Shown here piece after piece: positions 1 through 7,217 of a stretch of 64,000 nucleotides of DNA (its first letter is position 1; every line of letters starts with the position of its first letter). Both the position numbers and the translations under genes were made by a program. The stretch comes from Mogibacterium diversum_A (GTDB taxonomy: Bacteria; Bacillota; Clostridia; Peptostreptococcales; Anaerovoracaceae): contig NZ_CALIZG010000007.1 of NCBI RefSeq assembly GCF_938028775.1, forward strand, positions 1-64,000, in the 5' to 3' direction. Below the pieces are notes generated by a model that was given only the letters and a program-made list of their open reading frames with translations, was not told the origin of the DNA and did no database searches.

Positions 1-2
1 AA

Positions 3-482
3 TACGAGGATGGAAGGTATGGGGCATTAATCTCTGTAGATAGCAAATTTTACGACAAGGAAACATTCTATTCTTATATACAGACAGACATTAAAATGTC
101 AAGAAAACCAAGCATTGACGATGTGCGAAAGGCGAGGATTATCGACCCGAGCTTCCATAGTGAGGAATACAATTCTTTTCGAGATCCAGCCTATTACTAT
201 TCCTTTGTATACTGCATTTCCGGGTATTTAAAGAGTACTGCGACGAAGCGATTTGAAAAATATAACGATAGTTTCTTTGAAGTTATCGGATATTTATCCG
301 ATTGGGGGGATTGTTGCAGCGGAACCTATGACTGCTTTGACTATTATAGACAAAAGACTAATGATGAATTTAGAGCCAACGCCTGCAAGGAATTAAGTAA
401 AAGGTTTGATGAAAATCCGGATGTTCGTACAAGCATGACTGTTGGTGAGATAGACCTGGAAGCTCAAAATTATAGTAGGTAG
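3..482 (+). CDS. Hypothetical protein, C-terminal part (cut by window start)
   Basis: The frame is open from the first full codon in the window, so this is the 3' part of a longer gene. The first ATG, at 96, is internal and has no ribosome site before it. The visible 159 residues are rich in Tyr, Phe, Asp and Lys, with a Cys-Cys pair in a GDCCSG context. I see no signal peptide, membrane segment or recognised catalytic motif in this part and do not recognise the family. A strong terminator follows within 30 bases, so this is the last gene of its transcript. Confidence 0.6.
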   Translation, partial: YEDGRYGALISVDSKFYDKETFYSYIQTDIKMSRKPSIDDVRKARIIDPSFHSEEYNSFRDPAYYYSFVYCISGYLKSTATKRFEKYNDSFFEVIGYLSDWGDCCSGTYDCFDYYRQKTNDEFRANACKELSKRFDENPDVRTSMTVGEIDLEAQNYSR

Positions 483-510
483 TTTTCAATTTATAATACA
501 GAATATATAT

Positions 511-552
511 AAACGCCTTCCAAGATTATTGCTAATCTTAGGAGGCGTTTTT
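511..552. terminator. Bidirectional terminator
   Basis: Two 17-base arms starting AACGCCT pair almost fully around a TTGC loop. The arms are flanked by A-rich sequence on the left and a T run on the right, so the hairpin can end transcription of the upstream plus-strand gene and of the minus-strand trpB2-like gene. Confidence 0.85.
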
Positions 553-587
553 GTACATATGTGAGAAATATTAACGAGATAACCGCC

Positions 588-1976
588 TTAACCCTCAATG
601 TTTGGAAGTGTAGCTAGGCTCGCTTCAATTTCCTCGTCGCTTGGTACGTAGTCAGTCATATTGCCATCGTTAAACTGTTCGTAGGCATAGAGATCAAAAT
701 AACCAGTTCCAGTAAGTCCAAACAGAATGGTCTTTTCTTCGCCAGTCTCTTTGCACTTTAGAGCTTCATCTATAGCTGCCTTAATAGCATGACTGCTCTC
801 TGGAGCAGGGAGTATACCTTCAACTCTAGCAAAGTCACGAGCAGCTTCAAAGACTTCCGTCTGTGTATAGCTTACAGCCTCAATTTCGCCTTGGTGATAT
901 AGCTCAGAAACGATTGGGCTCATACCGTGGTAGCGTAGTCCACCAGCATGATTAGGTGCAGGGATATAGCCACTACCAATCGTGTACATCTTTGCCATTG
1001 GGCACACTTGTCCAGTATCGCAGAAATCGTAAGCATAACGACCTCTTGTAAGGCTAGGGCATGATGCAGGCTCAACTGCTATGAAGCGATAGTCTGCCTC
1101 GCCTCTAAGCTTTTCGCCCATAAATGGTGACATGAGACCACCTAAGTTGCTGCCGCCGCCAGCGCATCCGATAATTACATCCGGTTTGATGCCGTACTTC
1201 TTCATTGCGGTCATTGCTTCTTCGCCGATTACACTCTGGTGTAGAAGCACTTGATTTAACACGCTTCCTAGTACGTACTTGTATCCATCGCTTGTCGCCG
1301 CCGCCTCTACAGCCTCAGAAATCGCACAGCCAAGGCTCCCTGTAGTTCCAGGGTGCTCGCTCAGGATCTTTCTACCTACCTCTGTAGTTTCAGAAGGCGA
1401 CGGTGTAATCGATGCACCATAAGTCCTCATAACCTCACGGCGGAATGGTTTCTGTTCATATGAAACCTTAACCATGTAAACCTTGCAGTCTAGACCGAGG
1501 TAAGAGCAAGCCATGGATAGGGCAGTTCCCCACTGACCAGCACCAGTCTCGGTTGTGACTCCTTTGAGCCCCTCCTTCTTAGCGTAGTAAGCCTGTGCTA
1601 TTGCTGAGTTAAGCTTATGACTTCCGCTAGTGTTGTTTCCCTCGAACTTATAATAAATCTTGGCAGGGGTCTGGAGCTTCTCCTCAAGGCAGTAAGCGCG
1701 TACGAGAGGGGAAGGTCTATACATCTTATAAAAATCCCTTATCTCCTCAGGAATCTCGATATATCTATCGGTATCATTTAACTCTTGTTCTATAAGCTCA
1801 TCGCAAAACACAGGTTTCAGATCATCGAAGGTTACCGGCTTTCCTGTACCTGGATTTACAAGTGGAGCGGGCTTACCTTTCATATCAGCCCTCACATTGT
1901 AATAGTGTGTTGGCATCTCATTTTCTTTCAAATAAATCTTATAAGGTATTGCGCTATTGTTTGTGTTGTTTGACAT
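588..1976 (-). CDS. trpB: Tryptophan synthase beta chain, TrpB2 type
   Basis: This PLP enzyme of 462 residues joins indole and serine to make tryptophan. The PLP lysine lies in TSGSHKLNSA, the substrate loop in ETGAGQWG and the phosphate-binding glycines in GGGSNLGG. The long N-terminal extension and the GQWG loop match the TrpB2 branch, which is often encoded without TrpA; no trpA is next to it here. I chose the start at 1976 because AAGGAGAG lies just before it. A longer open frame runs back to 2123, but it crosses the T-box leader and its terminator and cannot be real coding sequence. The T-box implies induction when tryptophan is short. It stands alone between two terminators. In vivo it may serve indole salvage. 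Confidence 0.92.
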   Translation of the reverse strand: MSNNTNNSAIPYKIYLKENEMPTHYYNVRADMKGKPAPLVNPGTGKPVTFDDLKPVFCDELIEQELNDTDRYIEIPEEIRDFYKMYRPSPLVRAYCLEEKLQTPAKIYYKFEGNNTSGSHKLNSAIAQAYYAKKEGLKGVTTETGAGQWGTALSMACSYLGLDCKVYMVKVSYEQKPFRREVMRTYGASITPSPSETTEVGRKILSEHPGTTGSLGCAISEAVEAAATSDGYKYVLGSVLNQVLLHQSVIGEEAMTAMKKYGIKPDVIIGCAGGGSNLGGLMSPFMGEKLRGEADYRFIAVEPASCPSLTRGRYAYDFCDTGQVCPMAKMYTIGSGYIPAPNHAGGLRYHGMSPIVSELYHQGEIEAVSYTQTEVFEAARDFARVEGILPAPESSHAIKAAIDEALKCKETGEEKTILFGLTGTGYFDLYAYEQFNDGNMTDYVPSDEEIEASLATLPNIEG

Positions 1977-2029
1977 TTTACTCTCCTTTGTCATCTCATC
2001 TAATCTTGCGAAGTGTGAAAGAAAGCAAT

Positions 2030-2313
2030 AAAAAAACTCTCGTCCCCAAATTGCTGGGACAAGAGTTGAATCTCCTGCGGTGCCACCCGGCATTGACGTA
2101 AAAAAACGCCCACTCCTTCGCATACTAACATATGCAGATATTGTTTACGAAGTATCTTCTCCGTCGCCCCTAATAGAGTCTAGATATTAAACTCGTTCAG
2201 TTTGCCCTCGGGAGGCCATTCAGCAAAGCGCATACAGTCTGCAATCACACCATCTGCAAATCTCTCTTCTGCCGCATCTAAGCTTACTATTCTCCCTCAA
2301 CGGTTTGTGATTT
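2030..2313 (-). promoter_or_regulatory. T-box riboswitch leader, probably tRNA-Trp responsive
   Basis: On the minus strand the T-box core GGGTGGCACCGC lies at 2077-2088. A terminator hairpin follows at 2037-2065 (CTCTTGTCCC pairing with GGGGACGAGAG) with a run of seven T. Upstream, stem I signatures are visible: AGTA near 2287, a purine-rich AGAGAG near 2264 and GGTGTGA near 2250. The specifier region reads GAATGGCC. TGG (Trp) at 2216-2218 fits the downstream gene, while ATG at 2217-2219 is the alternative reading. In this family, uncharged tRNA stabilises the antiterminator and lets transcription continue into the trpB2 gene. Confidence 0.9.
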
Positions 2314-2319
2314 TTTACA

Positions 2320-2348
2320 ATATTAGCATTGAAATATGTGAGAGTCAA
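2320..2348 (-). promoter_or_regulatory. Sigma-A promoter of the T-box/trpB2 unit
   Basis: TTGACT (2343-2348) and TAATAT (2320-2325) are separated by exactly 17 bases on the minus strand. The predicted start is near 2313, just before stem I of the T-box. Confidence 0.8.
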
Positions 2349-2411
2349 CATATTTCATGATTGATTATATTTATGTATATAATTATTTCGTTAAATCACT
2401 ATATAATATTG

Positions 2412-2472
2412 ACTTATTATCCAAATGATGTTAAGTTATAACCATAAAGATATTATCAAAATGATAATAAGT
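2412..2472. promoter_or_regulatory. Inverted repeats before the NAD salvage operon, possible operator
   Basis: ACTTATTATC at 2412-2421 is repeated in perfect inverted form as GATAATAAGT at 2463-2472. A further half site, TATTATC at 2451-2457, forms a 7-base palindrome with GATAATA at 2463-2469 around AAAAT. The group ends 18 bases before the pncA start and overlaps TTGACT at 2409-2414, a possible -35 element. An NrtR-like regulator is encoded at the end of the same operon, so this is a plausible operator, but the assignment is inference. Confidence 0.4.
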
Positions 2473-2490
2473 TGAGATGAGGTGAATACC

Positions 2491-2997
2491 ATGAAAAAAA
2501 CATTGATTGTTGTAGACATGCAGAAGGATTTTATTGATGGAGCATTGGGTACGAAAGAAGCAGTGGACATAGTTCAAAATGTTAAGAATAAGATCGCTGA
2601 ATATAAGTCTAGAGGTGATGAAATAATTTTTACGAGAGACACCCATAAGCAAAACTATCTTGAGACGAATGAGGGTAGACATCTTCCCGTAGAACACTGT
2701 ATAGAGGGGACTGAAGGCTGGGAAATTCCGCAAGAGCTTAAAGTCGAAGGTGCTACCTATATAAATAAACCGAGCTTCGGATACACTGACTGGGACAAAT
2801 TTGATTTTAAAGATGTTGAAATTATCGGACTTTGTACAGATATATGTGTAGTATCTAACGCACTTATAATCAAAGCAGCATTTCCAGAAATTGATGTTAC
2901 TGTAGACGCGCGCTGCTGTGCAGGAGTAACACCAGAGACACATGCGTCTGCATTGACCACCATGAGATGCTGTCAGGTAAACGTAATCGGCGAATAG
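2491..2997 (+). CDS. pncA: Nicotinamidase (isochorismatase-like hydrolase)
   Basis: The product should convert nicotinamide to nicotinate and ammonia. It is a 168-residue isochorismatase-fold protein. The expected catalytic Asp is in VVDMQKDF near residue 10, the Lys in INKPSFGYTD and the Cys in GLCTDICV. A metal-site region is visible in FTRDTHKQNY, with the expected Asp and His. I start it at ATG 2491 because GAGGTG lies seven bases before; an in-frame GTG at 2482 overlaps that site. It heads an operon with PRPP synthetase, a NAMPT-like enzyme and NAD synthetase, which supports a role in vitamin B3 salvage. Other isochorismatase-like amidases look similar, so context adds much of the certainty. 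Confidence 0.85.
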   Translation: MKKTLIVVDMQKDFIDGALGTKEAVDIVQNVKNKIAEYKSRGDEIIFTRDTHKQNYLETNEGRHLPVEHCIEGTEGWEIPQELKVEGATYINKPSFGYTDWDKFDFKDVEIIGLCTDICVVSNALIIKAAFPEIDVTVDARCCAGVTPETHASALTTMRCCQVNVIGE

Positions 2998-3047
2998 AAA
3001 AACCACATTCATTTTTCCATAAGTTAATTAATAATGGGAGAACTTAA

Positions 3048-3851
3048 ATGATCCGTATAAATGATAAAAAAATTGATATGAAGCATTTTCCAGACGGAAC
3101 TATGCTTATAAAATACTTAGCTGATAATGAAAGTACCAAAATCACTTGGCTTTATGATAATGATGAAGAGTGCATGTTGATGTATTTCCTGGTGAAGCAC
3201 TTAAGAACTCATGGGGTAAAGAGAATTGAACTACTAATGCCCTATATTCCAAACGCTAGAATGGATAGGGTAAAAAACTCCGATGAAGTATTCACGCTTA
3301 AGTATTTTGCTGAATTTATCAATGATTTAAATTTAGACAGCGTGGAGGTACTTGATCCACATTCAAATGTCAGTACTGCGTTAATCGACAACGTCTCGAT
3401 TATTGAACCGACGGATATTATCTTAAATCTGCTTGAAACCGTGAATAGTGACGGAAATGCCATTCTGTTTTTCCCAGATGAAGGAGCAATGAAAAGGTAT
3501 TCTCACATAGCATCAAAGTGTGGTATTCCTTATGTGTTCGGAATGAAGAATCGTGACTGGAGATCAGGGGAGATATTGGGGCTTGAAGTGCTTGGAGAAA
3601 CCGGTGCAGTTCCAGGCAAAAACATCCTTATTATCGACGATATTTGCTCGAGGGGCGGAACGTTTTTACATAGTGCTAAAGCTTTAAAAGACCTGGGTGC
3701 TACCGATATTGACCTATATGTGTCCCACCTCGAAAATTCAGTTTGGGAAGGCGATATGATTATGAGTGGGCTCGTTAGAAATATTTATACAACTAATAGC
3801 ATATATCGTTCAGGAAATAAAAATCCTGTAATTGTTGTAGAAGAGTATTAG
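3048..3851 (+). CDS. prs: Short ribose-phosphate pyrophosphokinase (PRPP synthetase family)
   Basis: The protein is 267 residues, shorter than the roughly 315 of the housekeeping enzyme. The PRPP-binding loop IIDDICSRGGT is near residues 195-206 and fits a type I phosphoribosyl fold. PYIPNARMDR near residues 65-75 and EVLDPHSN near 100 match the ATP and ribose-phosphate regions of PRPP synthetases. It lies 50 bases after pncA and 13 before the NAMPT-like gene. A similar short PRPP synthetase next to nadV is known in phages and bacteria that salvage nicotinamide, where it supplies PRPP to the partner. I infer the same role here. A separate housekeeping prs is probably elsewhere in the genome. 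Confidence 0.83.
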   Translation: MIRINDKKIDMKHFPDGTMLIKYLADNESTKITWLYDNDEECMLMYFLVKHLRTHGVKRIELLMPYIPNARMDRVKNSDEVFTLKYFAEFINDLNLDSVEVLDPHSNVSTALIDNVSIIEPTDIILNLLETVNSDGNAILFFPDEGAMKRYSHIASKCGIPYVFGMKNRDWRSGEILGLEVLGETGAVPGKNILIIDDICSRGGTFLHSAKALKDLGATDIDLYVSHLENSVWEGDMIMSGLVRNIYTTNSIYRSGNKNPVIVVEEY

Positions 3852-3864
3852 ATAGGAGGCTGTT

Positions 3865-5346
3865 ATGAGCACAAAGAAGACTAATCCTATGTTGCTTATT
3901 GATTTCTATAAGGCAGTTCATGCGGAGATGTTACCAAAAGGAATTACAAAGTCTGTTTCTTATTTTACGCCTAGAATGAGCCGCGTTAACAGATGGGATA
4001 AAGTCGTAATGTTTGGACTTCAGGGGTTTATCAAGACTTATTTAATTGATTATTTTAATGATGAGTTCTTCGGAAAACCTTTTGATGAAGTCATTGGAGA
4101 ATATAAGAGAATCATGGATAGTACGCTTGGACATGAAGCGTATAAGATAGAGAAAGTCGAAAAGCTACATGAACTAGGATATTTACCAATCGAAATTGTG
4201 GCGCTGCCTGAAGGAACGCTAGTACCAATGCATGTTCCGATGTTTGGAATTACCAACACATATCCAGACTTCGCATGGCTTCCTCAGTCTCTTGAAAGCT
4301 TAATATCTGCCGAGAGCTGGCATCCGATGATTGCTGCCACTGTCGGATATACGTATAGGCAGATTGTAAATGAGTATTACGATAGGACCTGTGACGATAA
4401 TATTCCGCGTGCAAGAGCCCTCGGAGCCTTTGACTTCAGAGGTGAGGAGTGTGTAGAATCTGCGGTAAAGGCTGGTGCTGGTTGGTGCTTATCATTTCTA
4501 AATACAGCTACCGTACCGACGATTCCTTATCTAGAGGCAAATTACGATTGCGACTGCACGAAGGAGCCAGTTGCCTATGGTAGCCCAAGCACAGAACATT
4601 CGGTAATGTGCAGCAATTACGCGATAGACGGAGATGAAATTACCTTGCTCAGAAGGCTGCTAACTGAAATCTATCCCAATACTATCTTCAGTGCTGTGCT
4701 GGACTCCTACAATTACTGGAATATCATTGATAACGTACTGCCTATATTAAAGCCTGAAATAATGGCACACAATGGTTGTATGCTCATGAGGGGTGATTCT
4801 GGGGACTGCGTCGAAGTCGTAACTAAAACTGTCTTCAAGCTGTGGGAGCAGTTTGGTGGAACTATAAACAGCAAGGGATACAAGGTTCTTGACCCTCATG
4901 TGAAAGCAATTTACGGTGACTCGATAACTGTTCAAAGATGCGAAGAAGTGTATAGAATTCTCGAGGTAAATGGATTTGCTTGTTCTAATGTCGCTCTAGG
5001 TGTCGGTTCGTTTTCAATGCAGTGCATCGAAGAAGATGGAGTACTGAAACCGTTTACACGAGACACTTTCAGCTCGTGCATTAAAGCTACTTACTGCGAG
5101 ATTGAGGGAAAACCATATCCTATTTTCAAGAATCCTAAGGACGGTGGATTCAAAAGGTCGCAGAAGGGTTGCTGCGCTGTGTTTAAAGATGATAATGGTG
5201 AGCTTATTTACAAGGATGAATATACTTGGGAAGAAGTATGCAGAAATCCTAAGAACGAATTAATTTCTGTTTTCAAAGATGGTAAACTTACAGTAAGTCA
5301 GACTCTAGCGGAAATAAGAGCGGTGCTACATAAAGGTGAATTTTAA
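3865..5346 (+). CDS. nadV: Nicotinamide/nicotinate phosphoribosyltransferase, NAMPT (NadV) type
   Basis: This 493-residue enzyme should couple nicotinamide (or nicotinate) with PRPP to give the mononucleotide. It matches the NAMPT fold along its length: DFYKAVHAEMLP at 13-24, YFTPRMSR at 33-40, TEHSVMCS around His 245, LDSYNYWN, RGDSGD, YGDSITVQR and GVGSFSMQ. The C-terminal stretch FKNPKDGGFKRSQKG corresponds to the conserved Asp-Pro...Lys-Arg-Ser region of NAMPT. The segment GAFDFRG at 187-193 differs from the HDFGYRG of human NAMPT, whose Asp selects nicotinamide, so the preferred base is uncertain. AGGAGG lies before the start. The neighbouring PRPP synthetase and NAD synthetase support a role in NAD salvage. 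Confidence 0.87.
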   Translation: MSTKKTNPMLLIDFYKAVHAEMLPKGITKSVSYFTPRMSRVNRWDKVVMFGLQGFIKTYLIDYFNDEFFGKPFDEVIGEYKRIMDSTLGHEAYKIEKVEKLHELGYLPIEIVALPEGTLVPMHVPMFGITNTYPDFAWLPQSLESLISAESWHPMIAATVGYTYRQIVNEYYDRTCDDNIPRARALGAFDFRGEECVESAVKAGAGWCLSFLNTATVPTIPYLEANYDCDCTKEPVAYGSPSTEHSVMCSNYAIDGDEITLLRRLLTEIYPNTIFSAVLDSYNYWNIIDNVLPILKPEIMAHNGCMLMRGDSGDCVEVVTKTVFKLWEQFGGTINSKGYKVLDPHVKAIYGDSITVQRCEEVYRILEVNGFACSNVALGVGSFSMQCIEEDGVLKPFTRDTFSSCIKATYCEIEGKPYPIFKNPKDGGFKRSQKGCCAVFKDDNGELIYKDEYTWEEVCRNPKNELISVFKDGKLTVSQTLAEIRAVLHKGEF

Positions 5347-5394
5347 ACGATAAATATTAATAATAGTTTCGTGATATTTTAAGAGGATAAGGTT

Positions 5395-6165
5395 ATGATG
5401 GAATATAGATTCGATGCAGAGAAGACAAAACATGAAGTGGTTACGTGGATTCGTCAGTTCTTCGATGAGAATGGACCAGGCTGTAATGCAGTACTTGGAA
5501 TATCAGGTGGAAAGGACAGCTCCATCGCGGCAGCTCTATGCGTAGAGGCGCTTGGTAGGAACCGTGTAATAGGTGTGCTTATGCCAAATGGCGAGCAAGC
5601 TGATATCGAAATGGCAAGGCTTTTAGTTAATCATTTAGGAATACGGAGTATCGAGATTAATATCAAGTCAGCCGTGGATGGGGTGCTTAATGGGATTGAA
5701 TCAGGTAAGAAGAATGGATTTAGCTTAGAGATCTCAAAGCAGACAAAAGAGAACCTCCCTCCTAGGATTAGAATGTCGACGGTATATGCTATAAGTCAAA
5801 GCATGAATGGCAGGGTTGTTAATACATGCAATCTTTCAGAAGATTGGGTTGGCTATTCAACTAGGTACGGCGATTCTGTCGGTGATTTTAGTCCTATGTC
5901 TAATTTGACTGTAACGGAGGTTAAGCAAATTGGTCGTCTGCTAGATTTGCCAGATGTGCTAATTGACAAAGTGCCTATCGATGGTCTGTGTGGAAAAACC
6001 GATGAAGATAACCTCGGGTTCACTTATGAAATGCTGGATGTATATATTAGGACAGGCGAGATTAACGACTTAGAAAAGAAAGAAATTATAGATAGAAAGC
6101 ATGTACAGAATTTATTTAAATTGAAACTCATGCCTATGTTTGATCCTAAAATTGATACTATATAA
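5395..6165 (+). CDS. nadE: NAD synthetase, ammonia-dependent short form
   Basis: The enzyme adenylates nicotinate adenine dinucleotide and amidates it to NAD. At 256 residues it is the short form without a glutaminase domain, so it uses free ammonia, which the upstream nicotinamidase also releases. The ATP pyrophosphatase loop is LGISGGKDSS near 34-43. Typical later motifs are CNLSEDWVGYSTRYGD and the DGLCGKTDEDNLGFTY segment that binds substrate. The start could be either of two adjacent ATG codons after an AGAGGATAAGG site; I use the first. It follows the NAMPT-like gene by 48 bases. Because it acts on the deamidated route, the operon appears to serve both salvage routes. Confidence 0.92.
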   Translation: MMEYRFDAEKTKHEVVTWIRQFFDENGPGCNAVLGISGGKDSSIAAALCVEALGRNRVIGVLMPNGEQADIEMARLLVNHLGIRSIEINIKSAVDGVLNGIESGKKNGFSLEISKQTKENLPPRIRMSTVYAISQSMNGRVVNTCNLSEDWVGYSTRYGDSVGDFSPMSNLTVTEVKQIGRLLDLPDVLIDKVPIDGLCGKTDEDNLGFTYEMLDVYIRTGEINDLEKKEIIDRKHVQNLFKLKLMPMFDPKIDTI

Positions 6166-6237
6166 TTAAAGATTTCTTACTAAAGAACTGAAATTATAGT
6201 AACGGAAAGAATAATTGGTTAGCGGGGGATGACCTAT

Positions 6238-7176
6238 ATGACATACGATATAAATAGTTCTGAAGAGAGGGAATACCTCGAGAATTACAATATTGAGCAA
6301 TTTGAACGTCCATCAGTTGCCACTGATATAGTTGCGTTTGCTGTAATGCAGGATGGGGAGCAAAGTAATATTAGGAAGCTGGAAAATAGAGAGCTTAAAC
6401 TTTTGCTTGTCAAGAGATCTCAATTTCCGTACAAAGATGCTTGGGCGCTCCCCGGTGGTTTTTTACGACCAGATGAAACCATCGAGGAAACTGCAAAGCG
6501 TGAACTCCTTGAGGAAACAGGCGTAGAGAATCCCTTTTTACACCTAGCAGGGGTGTACTCAGAAGCCAGAAGAGACCCTAGAGGCTGGATTATATCAAAT
6601 AGCTTCATATCTCTAATTAATGCGGAAAATTGCTCACTAAGAGCGGATACTGATGCGTGGGATGCAGCTTGGTTTTGCGTAAAGCTTCAGAGTGATAGCA
6701 CTTCGTCTGATGATTCTACAAGCACAACTAAAATGATAAAACACACTCTCACCTTATCTTTTGACAGTGCTTCTTCCGATAGCAATATAAAAGGTGATGA
6801 GAATATTGAGATTAAAGCAATTGTATCAGAGAAATCAACAAGAAAAGGCCACAACCACGTATCGAGCTATCAGATAGTAGACAGCGGTGAGCTGGGATTC
6901 GATCATGCTAAAATCATAGTTCAATCACTTCTCGAGCTCAGAGATATGATGGAGTACGACCTTAGAATTGCGTTTGATTTATTGCCAGAGTCATTTACCT
7001 TAGCACAGCTACAGAGCACTATTGAAAAAGTGACTGATAAAAAGTTCCTGTCTGCAAATTTCAGAAGGAAGGCTTCTGATTACGTTGAAGAAACTGGAGA
7101 TATAATTGAGGGATATGGACATAGACCAGCGATGCTGTTCCGCGTAAAGAGTGCAAATCATTCAAAAAGCTGCTAG
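6238..7176 (+). CDS. nrtR: Nudix-domain regulator of NAD metabolism, NrtR-like
   Basis: The N-terminal half is a Nudix domain with an intact box: GGFLRPDETIEET, then KRELLEETGV, which keeps all the metal-binding glutamates. The C-terminal 60 residues (LLPESFTLAQLQ, then FRRKASDYVEETG and GYGHRPAMLFRV) match the winged helix of NrtR repressors. NrtR proteins usually bind ADP-ribose and repress NAD genes. Because the box is intact, ADP-ribose hydrolysis is also possible. A serine-rich insert of about 50 residues lies between the domains, unlike typical NrtR of about 220-250 residues. I start at 6238 because GGGGG sits nine bases before; the alternative ATG at 6229 is too close. It follows nadE by 72 bases, consistent with feedback on the operon. 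Confidence 0.82.
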   Translation: MTYDINSSEEREYLENYNIEQFERPSVATDIVAFAVMQDGEQSNIRKLENRELKLLLVKRSQFPYKDAWALPGGFLRPDETIEETAKRELLEETGVENPFLHLAGVYSEARRDPRGWIISNSFISLINAENCSLRADTDAWDAAWFCVKLQSDSTSSDDSTSTTKMIKHTLTLSFDSASSDSNIKGDENIEIKAIVSEKSTRKGHNHVSSYQIVDSGELGFDHAKIIVQSLLELRDMMEYDLRIAFDLLPESFTLAQLQSTIEKVTDKKFLSANFRRKASDYVEETGDIIEGYGHRPAMLFRVKSANHSKSC

Positions 7177-7217
7177 ACAAATTATATAATTATATGAATT
7201 AACAGAAGGAGATATAC

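Noticed and set aside
588..2123. Longer trpB2 reading frame starting at 2123
   Set aside because: The extra residues are translated from the T-box leader and its terminator. A good ribosome site precedes ATG 1976.
2431..3012. Minus-strand frame of 193 codons across pncA
   Set aside because: It overlaps a clear enzyme gene and encodes Cys/Tyr/Phe-rich sequence without family features.
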